From: Sphingobacteriaceae bacterium
GTDB taxonomy: Bacteria; Bacteroidota; Bacteroidia; Sphingobacteriales; Sphingobacteriaceae
DNA: 64,000 nucleotides
Direction of reading: 5' to 3'
Assembly: GCA_017745075.1 (NCBI GenBank)
Contig: JAGIAD010000029.1
Coordinates: 806,001-870,000 of the forward strand
A program made the translations under genes and the position numbers. Under the pieces are notes generated by a model. It was given only the letters and a program-made list of their open reading frames with translations. It did no database searches and was not told the DNA's origin. This document shows, piece by piece, positions 33,086 through 40,671 of this stretch (position 1 is its first letter; each line of letters starts with the position of its first letter).

Positions 33086-33964
33086 TTAATTCAACCTACT
33101 CTTTCTGTATTTTAAAGGAGTAATATTGAACGTGTTTTTAAATAACCTGATGAATGAACTTGGGCATTCAAAACCCACCAGATCCACAATTTCATTTAAC
33201 GGATAGCCTGTAGTCTGTAATAATCCTTTGGCCCGGTTTAACCTCAGCTGCATCAGAAACTGGTAAGGGCTGATCTCATAAGCCTCTTTAAAAGTACGGA
33301 GGAGATGGTTAACGGATAAACAGGCCTGCTCGGCAATACCTTCAAGCGTGATATTCTGGTTGTAATTACTGCTGATATACTCTCTGGCGATCCTTAACCT
33401 TTTTAAAACTTCTTCACGGGTTTTGGTTTTAACAAAGCTGAGTTTATCCAGCTTCTGTACCACCTCTCTATCATAAATTTTATAATAGTTTAAAAGGCAA
33501 TGGTACATATATTCGTTGATGAGCATTTCATCTTTTAATCCTTTATCGAGTTGTTTTTTTAGGTGTTGCACGTTAAACCTCATGTCACCTGCAAAAGGAT
33601 ACAGCGATTCATTAAATACCGGTGCAGATTTAACTTCCTTTCCATCCAGTAAACTTTCGCTGCTGCTGCAGAGGCTATTGTGAAAATCCTTTATAAAATT
33701 TTCTCCAAAAGAAACCGAAAATGTATTTACAGGGCTTATCGAGTCTATTTTGCTACAGAAATTGGTTCCGGCGTTTACCACGGCAAAAGTATCGGGGTAA
33801 ATGCAGAACCTGCGCTTGTTTAACTCGCAGTCTTCGGCGCCATTAAAAACAAACTTGATGGTATAAGCATCGTTCTGCTGTTCGTAAAGCGCTTCGCAGG
33901 TATGTTCGCTTACAATTTTGTTCCTGTTGCTCAATTCTTTTACGTACCTCATGTTAATCTTCAT
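33086..33964 (-). CDS. AraC family transcriptional regulator
   Basis: A 292-aa regulator. The N-terminal part (about 1-185) looks like a cupin-type or related sensory domain with no clear signature. The C-terminal double helix-turn-helix (about 190-290) reads LKRLRIAREYISSNYNQNITLEGIAEQACLSVNHLLRTFKEAYEISPYQFLMQLRLNRAKGLL...VGFECPSSFIRLFKNTFNITPLKYRK. The start is either ATG 33964, overlapping the VOC gene, or ATG 33952, four bases beyond its stop. It is coupled to the VOC gene and sits between the SusC gene and the two-component genes. Confidence 0.9.
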   Translation of the reverse strand: MKINMRYVKELSNRNKIVSEHTCEALYEQQNDAYTIKFVFNGAEDCELNKRRFCIYPDTFAVVNAGTNFCSKIDSISPVNTFSVSFGENFIKDFHNSLCSSSESLLDGKEVKSAPVFNESLYPFAGDMRFNVQHLKKQLDKGLKDEMLINEYMYHCLLNYYKIYDREVVQKLDKLSFVKTKTREEVLKRLRIAREYISSNYNQNITLEGIAEQACLSVNHLLRTFKEAYEISPYQFLMQLRLNRAKGLLQTTGYPLNEIVDLVGFECPSSFIRLFKNTFNITPLKYRKSRLN

Positions 33965-34319
33965 TATAGTTACGCTGTTCCAGAATGGTAAAATTGTTAC
34001 CATAGGGATCAGAAAATTCGACACTTAAGCCCTCGCTTAAATAAGATGGTGTTTTTTTAAAAATAACGCCCCTCGATTTTAGTCTGCAATAATCCTCTAA
34101 ACAATCATCGCTGTTTAATACAATTTTATTGGTCTGGTTCTGGTGCTTACGCTCAGACAGAAAAATATTGGTTTCCTCATCTGCCTTAACCAATATTCCT
34201 TTTTCCTCTCCGTGAAGCATCGTCGGTTCGGTAACCATCCCTAAACAATTGGCATAAAAGGCCCATGCATCATTTAGTTGCTTCACTTGCACATAAAAGA
34301 ATTTTCCGCAAAGGCTCAT
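33954..34319 (-). CDS. VOC (glyoxalase/bleomycin-resistance fold) family protein
   Basis: A 121-aa single VOC domain with paired beta-alpha-beta-beta-beta modules: FFYVQVKQLNDAWAFYANCLGM, GILVKADEETNIFL, and SVEFSDPYGNNFTILEQR, in which the usual C-terminal DPxGN motif (here DPYGN) is followed by a metal- or catalytic-site-like Glu. The substrate cannot be inferred. Its gene overlaps the AraC gene and is preceded 52 bases upstream by a 19-bp inverted repeat. Confidence 0.87.
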   Translation of the reverse strand: MSLCGKFFYVQVKQLNDAWAFYANCLGMVTEPTMLHGEEKGILVKADEETNIFLSERKHQNQTNKIVLNSDDCLEDYCRLKSRGVIFKKTPSYLSEGLSVEFSDPYGNNFTILEQRNYNED

Positions 34320-34370
34320 TATTCCATTTAATTGTATGGTGTAAAATTAAAGTAGAATTGAAGAGGAAGG

Positions 34371-34389
34371 ATCACCCAAAAAGGGTGAT
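34371..34389. promoter_or_regulatory. 19-bp inverted repeat upstream of the VOC-AraC genes
   Basis: ATCACCCAAAAAGGGTGAT: 7-bp arms, 5-base centre. Seventeen of 19 bases match the element at 38045-38063 read on the opposite strand. The minus-strand transcript has no T-run after it, so a binding site is more likely than a terminator. Confidence 0.55.
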
Positions 34390-34424
34390 TTTAGCATTAT
34401 TTTTTAGCGGAGTATTCTTATAGC

Positions 34425-35051
34425 TTAAATAAAACGCTTTTCTTTTGCTGTTTTGATGGCGTCGGCTTTAGAGTTTACATCGAGTTTAATGTAGATGTTT
34501 TTTACATGACTCCTAACCGTTTCCTGATCAATAAAGAGATCGTTGGCAATTTGCGGTTTGGTTTGTCCATTGGCTATCCGATCCAATATCTCCGTTTCTC
34601 TTTTGGTTAACGGAGAGTTTAGATTTTTTTGAAATGAGTGCATCACGATCCGGGCTACATTGGTGCTCATGGCCCCGCCACCGGTACTTACTTCTCTAAC
34701 CGCATCGATAATTTTTGCCGCGCTCGAATTTTTGGTGAGGTATCCCCCCGCTCCCATGGTTAAGGCTTCGAAAACCAGCTCAGGCGAATCGAATACGGTT
34801 AAAATAATGATGTGTGCATTGGGCAATGTTCTTTTTATAAAAGGCAATGCCTGTAAACCGTTTGTACCAGGCATCTGAATATCAAGCAGGATTACATTCG
34901 GCTGATCGGCTTCCAAGTGTTTCCTTGCCAGATCATATGATGAATAAGCATTAACAACTAAAAAATCTTCCACATCGCTTAATAACGATTCATAACCCAT
35001 CCGTAAAATATCATCATCTTCAATTAGAACAATTCGTAAATCCTGGCTCAT
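34425..35051 (-). CDS. NarL/LuxR family response regulator
   Basis: A 208-aa response regulator. The receiver domain (about 5-120) has the acidic pocket Glu11-Asp12-Asp13 and phospho-acceptor Asp57 in VILLDIQMPG; the conserved Thr and Lys lie in IILTVFDS and YLTKNSSA. The C-terminal LuxR helix-turn-helix (about 143-208) reads LTKRETEILDRIANGQTKPQIANDLFIDQETVRSHVKNIYIKLDVNSKADAI. It follows the histidine kinase gene by 36 bases and is its cognate partner. Confidence 0.95.
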   Translation of the reverse strand: MSQDLRIVLIEDDDILRMGYESLLSDVEDFLVVNAYSSYDLARKHLEADQPNVILLDIQMPGTNGLQALPFIKRTLPNAHIIILTVFDSPELVFEALTMGAGGYLTKNSSAAKIIDAVREVSTGGGAMSTNVARIVMHSFQKNLNSPLTKRETEILDRIANGQTKPQIANDLFIDQETVRSHVKNIYIKLDVNSKADAIKTAKEKRFI

Positions 35052-35087
35052 TTTTGTATCTGGTTTTAATTATAGTAGCATTTATTC

Positions 35088-38009
35088 CTATTTTGTTACA
35101 GCGATTCTTGTAGAAATTGTGGTCGTAGTGCCTTTTCCCTTAACAGAAGAAATCTGGAAAGTAGATTTTATCCGTTTACAGCGGGTTTGGATATTATTTA
35201 AACCCCGCCCTCTTTCTACTGATTCGAGATCAAAACCCTGGCCATCATCAGTAGTTAAAATATTGATGGTATCATGATCCGTTTCGATCACCATAATCAG
35301 TACCTGTGTTGCATTTGCATGTTTTAATACATTATTAAGCATCTCTTTAAAAATTAGGGTAAGGTTACGGTTAAATTCCATCGATAGATGCAATTTTTCG
35401 TATTTCGCCAGCACGCCCTCCATTTTAAAATCCACACCTGTATTCTGAAATAAGTCTATCCCGAAATTTTTAATATGAACCAAAATTTCGAAAAGGTTAT
35501 CGCTATGCGGATCAAGCGCCCAAAGGATATCTTTTGTTCCGGTATATAGCAGGCCCGCATTTTCCCTGATCAAACGGATCAGCTCTTTCTGCTCCTTCTC
35601 AGAACCATCAACTTTTTTATCTAAAATCTCCGATAAAACATTAATCCGCGTTAATTTATTCCCAATATCATCATGAAAATCTTCGGCGGTTTGTTTTCTG
35701 ATTTTTTCCTGTTCTTTGAGCTTCAGTTTTTCAAACTGGTGCTTTTTTTGCTCCCTGGTTTTAAAAATCAGGTAAAATATAAGCCAGATCAAAAATATTA
35801 AGACCAAAAATGCACCGACCTTAAATAAAACGGTATCATAAAATGGGGGTACAATAGTAAAACTGAACTGCTCTATATTTGACTGCTGACCGTTTGCTAT
35901 AGCATAAACCTGAAAAGTGTAACTACCGGGTTTAATGGCTGAATACTCAATCTCCGTATTGGGCACCGGTTTGCTAAAATCGTTGTCTATACCAACCAGT
36001 TTATAACGGTAAAGCACACTTAACGGATTGGTAAGATAAACCCCTTTAAAACTAATAGCGATATGGTTCTGGCTGTAGTCTAATTTATAAAAGCCCTCCT
36101 TTTTACGGTTTCGGTCAATACAAAGGTCTTTTGAGCGGTCATTTTTGTGAAATATATTAATACATTCGATATGAATAAACGGATTTTTTTTGTTTTCGGC
36201 CGGTAGAGAGGTCTGGCACCTGATCAATCCATTGATGGTACCTACCAAAATACTGTTTTTGTAATTTATGATGGCATTCTGGTTGCACTCCACAACCAGG
36301 GATTGGTTTCTGAAAACTTCATAACGCTGTTCAGCCTTATTATAGGTTAACTTGTTTATCCCGCGACCCGTGCCGGCCCATAAATTGTTTTTATCATCCA
36401 GGGCCAGGCTATAAATATCATTCGAATTTAATCCGTTGGCAACCACGTAACGCTTACTCTCTTTTGTTTTTAAATCCCAGGTAATAATGCCATCGCCAAG
36501 TGTAGCAAAAACCAGGTTATTACCATGTTTAATAATCGTAAGCACATGAGTGTTCTGAAGTGATTTGATCTGAAAGTTCCGATCGATTTTTTTGTTCCGG
36601 ATGAGCATAACACCATTCGATGTACCCAGCAGCACAGTATCCTTACTCAATGGAAAGGGGAAAATACAGGATGAATATCCTTCAAAACCGGTTATCTTTT
36701 CAGTTTTCCCATTTTTTAAATAGACCGAAGATTTTAATCCGTTGATCCAGATCCCACCCTCACTGTCTTCGGCAATTGAACTGTTATCATAACGTTCGGG
36801 TTTTAATACCTGCGAAAATTTATTTCCATCATATTTCCAAACACCATTTCCATAAGTCGAAATCCAAATATTTTTTGCTTTATCTGCATACACAAAATAG
36901 ATTTTGTTATTCTTAAACGCGGGATGGTTAATATTCGTTACATTATTACCATCGTATTTAAAAACCCCTTTATTGTATGTACCAAACCACAGGTTATTAT
37001 TTTTATCGGCAGCGATACCACTGATCGGATAGGCAATATTCTGACCTTTAAATTTATCGTACCGGATAAAGGAATCGCCTTCGTATTTATAAATTCCATC
37101 ACTAAAACAGGATATCCAGATGTTGTTTTCGGCATCGCTGAAAATTTCACTCACCTGGTTATCGCTCAATCCATTATCGGCATTGAAATAGACAAACGAA
37201 CCATTTTCGTGAACAAGGTAAGCCCCCCTTTCTGATCCGATCCAGATATTGCCTTTGCTATCCTGTTCGATGGCATAATAGGTATCAATGTCTTTATTTT
37301 TAAAAAACGGTTCAATCTTCCCATCCTCAACCACATAAATACCGCTACGGTAAGTAAGCGCATAAAATTTATTCTTTATCCTTTTATCGAAAAGAACTTT
37401 CCTGATGGATAAGGCATTTAGCGCAGCCGGTAACTCCCTATAAATTACCCAATTATGGTTTTTGAGCAGGTAAATCCCTTTTTCTTCAGCAATTGCATAA
37501 AGATCTCCATACTGATCGGCACTAATGGCATTGATATAGCTACCGGCGATGGAATGAAAAACAGGTTTTCCTTTTTCGATCCTAAAGAGTTTTCGTTCAC
37601 TTATTCCCCAAATATTTCCCCATTTATCTTTAAATAAATGGCTTACGCTCTTGCCCGAAAATATAGTGCTTATTTTTCTCTTCTTAAGGATATTGATACC
37701 CGATTCTGTTCCGAAATAAACCTGGTTCTGATCATCCTCAACGATGCTGTTTACAGAGTTCGATCCCAATCCATCGGCTTTACCATAGGAGATAAATTCC
37801 TTTCCGTCGAAATTGCTTACGCCACCAAATGTTCCCAGCCAAAGTGTTCTGTCTTTGGCCTGATAAATGTCTGTTACCTGCGATTGCGGCAACCCATCTT
37901 TTAAACTGTAGTTCGTAAAGTTATAGCTTTGCGCCGATAGCTGGAGACTACAGGCCAAAATGAAAGAAAATATGAGATTTACCTTTACTATAGACAGTTT
38001 ACTGCACAT
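35088..38009 (-). CDS. Beta-propeller sensor histidine kinase (HisKA_3 type)
   Basis: A 973-aa membrane sensor. After a signal segment (NLIFSFILACSLQLSAQ) there is a long periplasmic region of two-component-regulator propeller repeats (for example DRTLWLGTFGGVSNFDG, NNLWFGTYNKGVFKYDGNN, NLWAGTGRGINKL; about 30-620), then a YYY domain (about 640-715), one transmembrane helix (VLFKVGAFLVLIFLIWLIFYLIF), and a cytoplasmic kinase core. The phospho-acceptor His is in AEDFHDDIGNKLTRIN, and the ATP-binding domain has LIFKEMLNNVLKHA (N box) and TTDDGQGFDLESVERGRGLNNI (G box). It has no fused receiver, unlike the classic hybrid SusR-type sensors. Three in-frame starts exist (TTG 38039, ATG 38027, ATG 38009); I prefer 38009 for the signal peptide. 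Confidence 0.92.
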   Translation of the reverse strand: MCSKLSIVKVNLIFSFILACSLQLSAQSYNFTNYSLKDGLPQSQVTDIYQAKDRTLWLGTFGGVSNFDGKEFISYGKADGLGSNSVNSIVEDDQNQVYFGTESGINILKKRKISTIFSGKSVSHLFKDKWGNIWGISERKLFRIEKGKPVFHSIAGSYINAISADQYGDLYAIAEEKGIYLLKNHNWVIYRELPAALNALSIRKVLFDKRIKNKFYALTYRSGIYVVEDGKIEPFFKNKDIDTYYAIEQDSKGNIWIGSERGAYLVHENGSFVYFNADNGLSDNQVSEIFSDAENNIWISCFSDGIYKYEGDSFIRYDKFKGQNIAYPISGIAADKNNNLWFGTYNKGVFKYDGNNVTNINHPAFKNNKIYFVYADKAKNIWISTYGNGVWKYDGNKFSQVLKPERYDNSSIAEDSEGGIWINGLKSSVYLKNGKTEKITGFEGYSSCIFPFPLSKDTVLLGTSNGVMLIRNKKIDRNFQIKSLQNTHVLTIIKHGNNLVFATLGDGIITWDLKTKESKRYVVANGLNSNDIYSLALDDKNNLWAGTGRGINKLTYNKAEQRYEVFRNQSLVVECNQNAIINYKNSILVGTINGLIRCQTSLPAENKKNPFIHIECINIFHKNDRSKDLCIDRNRKKEGFYKLDYSQNHIAISFKGVYLTNPLSVLYRYKLVGIDNDFSKPVPNTEIEYSAIKPGSYTFQVYAIANGQQSNIEQFSFTIVPPFYDTVLFKVGAFLVLIFLIWLIFYLIFKTREQKKHQFEKLKLKEQEKIRKQTAEDFHDDIGNKLTRINVLSEILDKKVDGSEKEQKELIRLIRENAGLLYTGTKDILWALDPHSDNLFEILVHIKNFGIDLFQNTGVDFKMEGVLAKYEKLHLSMEFNRNLTLIFKEMLNNVLKHANATQVLIMVIETDHDTINILTTDDGQGFDLESVERGRGLNNIQTRCKRIKSTFQISSVKGKGTTTTISTRIAVTK

Positions 38010-38044
38010 ATAATACAAAATAAACATAATTTCTTTCAAATGCC

Positions 38045-38063
38045 ATCCCCCTTTTGGGGTGAT
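38045..38063. promoter_or_regulatory. 19-bp inverted repeat upstream of the histidine kinase gene
   Basis: On the minus strand ATCACCCCAAAAGGGGGAT, a 17/19 match to 34371-34389. It lies 35 bases before the preferred kinase start and three bases past the phospholipase C stop. A site for the cognate response regulator is a reasonable guess. Confidence 0.55.
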
Positions 38064-38065
38064 TT

Positions 38066-40435
38066 TTATGTGTTACCCATGTAAGGATCAGTCTGTGTAA
38101 TTTCCCCGGTTTCTATTTTACCTGCATAACGTTGTTTAAACAGGCTATTTCCCGTTTGTACAATGCTGAAATCGTACCAGTTGGCATTTTTAGCCAGATT
38201 AAGTACAATATTAGCCTCCGATTTTGGTTTTATAGTTACGGTTTTAATCCCGGTTTTATACTTATTATCGATAATCTGCAGGGTAATTAAGGCTGTTCCT
38301 TTATTTTTTATCAAAAAAACAAGGTTTCCACTAAGTTTTTTGCTAACCAGCCCGCTTTCCTCAGGAAAAGCTTTTATTACAACAGCGGGATTTTTTTTAC
38401 TGCCCGCAAAATACCTGTAAAAACCATTCGGACCACTAATAGCCAAATCGTAAACTTCGTCGTCGAAATCATCAATCTTGATGTTATCTTTAACAAGATC
38501 TCCTGCTTTTACCGCATAGGCCCACGATTTTCCTGGCACACCTTTAAATTTAGCGAGGGTATTCATGTTAAATGGTGCACCTATACTTTCTGTTTCGTTG
38601 CCAAATAAGGTTTTTGCCGATTGAAACGTAAGTTCGATTTCATTGTTTACCAGGTTCGCATCAACCATTAAGTGGTAAGCCAGCGCACAGGCATGTTTGG
38701 TCCCGTTTTCCTGCTTCGGTGCATGCACAGATGTTTCGCGTGAAAAGGCTTCGAATTTATTGATTTTGGCTACCTCTGTTTTATTTAAAGCGGTTGGGCC
38801 TGTCTGCGCAGGTTTATTTTTGGCATTACCAATATCGGTAATCACAGTATTACGCTTTAAAGGTTCCGGAGATTTAATCGCTTCACCGTTATAAGGTCTG
38901 AATACCGAAGTTAAATCGCCACAGATATTTCTACGCCAATCACTGATGTTGTTGCTTTTAATGGCTTTTCCTGTTTTTTTGGTCAGCCATTTTTCCATAA
39001 ACATTAATGAAGAAGTATGATCAAAAACCTGGGAGTTTACAAAACCACCCTTGCTCCATGGCGAAGCAATAATTAAAGGCACACGGTAACCCAATCCGAT
39101 CGGGCTCCCCTTCCTGGCCTCAAAATCTGTAGCAAAGTTGATTCCGTCAGAGACCTTGCCACTGGTCGGATCATCAGGATTAGGAACTACAAATGGTGGC
39201 TGATGATCGAAATAACCATCATTTTCATCGTAGGTTAAAATAAAAATGGTTTTTTTCCAAACTTCAGGGTTTTTGGTTAAAATATCCAGGGCTTCACTTA
39301 CGTACCATGTTCCGTATAAAGGCGAACTGGTATGGTCAGAAAAACGCTGTGGCGCAACCAACCACGAAACGGTTGGTAATTTTCCGCTATCTACATCTTT
39401 TCTAAACTGGTAAAAAATATCCCCTTTGGGCACATTGATGGTTTCAGATTGCCCCAGGTCGTTTTTAAAGGTAAAAGGCTCAAGTTCCAGGTAATCTTTT
39501 TGCGAAATATTGGTGGTAAAGGCTTTATCGATCAGATTTTTTTCTCTTTGCGATAATTTATCATATTTTTCCTGAACTTCTTTGGCCGTTAAAGGAGGTT
39601 TTACGGTATTATCGCCATTTTTTCTAAAATAAGCCGATAATTTAACATTGTGCCTGGTGATATATTCAACAGGGTTATCGCCATAATTTCCCAGCCAGTC
39701 GTCAATTTCGCCCTCCGGAAGTCGCGATGTCCAAAGTTCGTTTTGGTAAATACGCCAATCAATGCCATTATCTTCCAGTGTTTCCTGGAAAGTAGGCCAA
39801 TCAACAAATACATTGTTCTGCGATTCGGCCTGATCATTATTTACAACGGCTACCCTGTTGGCACTTTTCTCCCCTCGTATGGTTCCGGTGAAAAAAAATA
39901 AACGGTTGGGCGTTGTTCCGGTTAGCGACGAACAAAAATGCTGATCGCAAATTGTAAAAGCATCGGCCATGGCATAATAGAAAGGAATATCGTTACGATC
40001 ATAATATGCCAAAGTCATCGGGGTTTTAACCGGAAGCCATTTATCATAACGGCCGCCGTTACGTGCAGCCACCTGATCGTTCCATGAATGTGGCAAACCA
40101 CCCTGCCAGGTAATTTTAGTTTTATTAATATCTACATGAAATGGCGCATAAGTGTAACCCTGACCATCTTTCTGCAGCCAAACTTTGTTACCATCGGGCT
40201 GGATATGCGGATGCGGATCATTAAATCCACGTACCCCTTTCATTTTACCGAACATATGATCGAAAGATCTGTTTTCCTGCATCAAAAAAACAATGTGTTC
40301 TGCATCATAAAATGTGCTGCCTGGCTCAGGGTTGATCGACATGGCTTTTAGCACCGAACTGGGTAAAGTATTGGCCATACCCGTGGCCCCAGCAAGCAAA
40401 GCTGCTTTTTTTAGAAATTCTCTACGTGAATCCAT
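38066..40435 (-). CDS. Phosphocholine-specific phospholipase C (Tat-exported)
   Basis: A 789-aa phosphoesterase (PF04185 type) that would cleave phosphatidylcholine or sphingomyelin to phosphocholine and a lipid. The Tat signal is obvious: DSRREFLKKAALLAGATGMA. The catalytic region starts AEHIVFLMQENRSFDHMFGKMKGVRGFNDP (metal-binding Glu/Asn/Ser-type motif) and continues with CDQHFCSSLTGTTPNRLFFFTG and FILTYDENDGYFDHQPPF. The C-terminal third (about 590-789) carries two beta-sandwich modules of the type found in Pseudomonas PlcH/PlcN. It follows the GDPD-GH16 gene by 236 bases on the same strand, which links phosphodiester hydrolysis by two enzymes. Confidence 0.93.
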   Translation of the reverse strand: MDSRREFLKKAALLAGATGMANTLPSSVLKAMSINPEPGSTFYDAEHIVFLMQENRSFDHMFGKMKGVRGFNDPHPHIQPDGNKVWLQKDGQGYTYAPFHVDINKTKITWQGGLPHSWNDQVAARNGGRYDKWLPVKTPMTLAYYDRNDIPFYYAMADAFTICDQHFCSSLTGTTPNRLFFFTGTIRGEKSANRVAVVNNDQAESQNNVFVDWPTFQETLEDNGIDWRIYQNELWTSRLPEGEIDDWLGNYGDNPVEYITRHNVKLSAYFRKNGDNTVKPPLTAKEVQEKYDKLSQREKNLIDKAFTTNISQKDYLELEPFTFKNDLGQSETINVPKGDIFYQFRKDVDSGKLPTVSWLVAPQRFSDHTSSPLYGTWYVSEALDILTKNPEVWKKTIFILTYDENDGYFDHQPPFVVPNPDDPTSGKVSDGINFATDFEARKGSPIGLGYRVPLIIASPWSKGGFVNSQVFDHTSSLMFMEKWLTKKTGKAIKSNNISDWRRNICGDLTSVFRPYNGEAIKSPEPLKRNTVITDIGNAKNKPAQTGPTALNKTEVAKINKFEAFSRETSVHAPKQENGTKHACALAYHLMVDANLVNNEIELTFQSAKTLFGNETESIGAPFNMNTLAKFKGVPGKSWAYAVKAGDLVKDNIKIDDFDDEVYDLAISGPNGFYRYFAGSKKNPAVVIKAFPEESGLVSKKLSGNLVFLIKNKGTALITLQIIDNKYKTGIKTVTIKPKSEANIVLNLAKNANWYDFSIVQTGNSLFKQRYAGKIETGEITQTDPYMGNT

Positions 40436-40671
40436 AAATTATATAATATAGCTTAGATACTGCAAGTTATAGTTTTAAGTTAGCAGTTTGCAATTTTCAG
40501 TTAACCAATTTTTAGTCCTGAGTCCTTAGTCTGCAGTCCACAGCCGAGTAAGCCATTCATCCCAACAATATAACAATCAAGCAATGGAACAATTCTCAGT
40601 TGGCAGTTTGCTATTACCAATGAACAAATGGCTAATGAACTATTGAACCATCTTACCTATCACATCTTACA
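40436..40671. repeat. Spacer of degenerate short words
   Basis: A run of related words (AGTTAGCAGTTTGCAATTTTC, AGTCCTTAGTCTGCAGTCC, CAGTTGGCAGTTTGC, AATGAACAAATGGCTAATGAAC) fills most of the 236-bp gap between the phospholipase C and the GDPD-GH16 genes. No gene or clear promoter was found in it. Confidence 0.5.

Noticed and set aside
34371..34389. Reading the ATCACCC...GGGTGAT repeat as the terminator of the response regulator gene
   Set aside because: No T-run follows it on the transcribed strand and a second near-identical copy lies upstream of the kinase gene.
36924..37363. Frames on both strands within the histidine kinase gene
   Set aside because: They overlap the conserved propeller repeats of the kinase and show no separate start signals.
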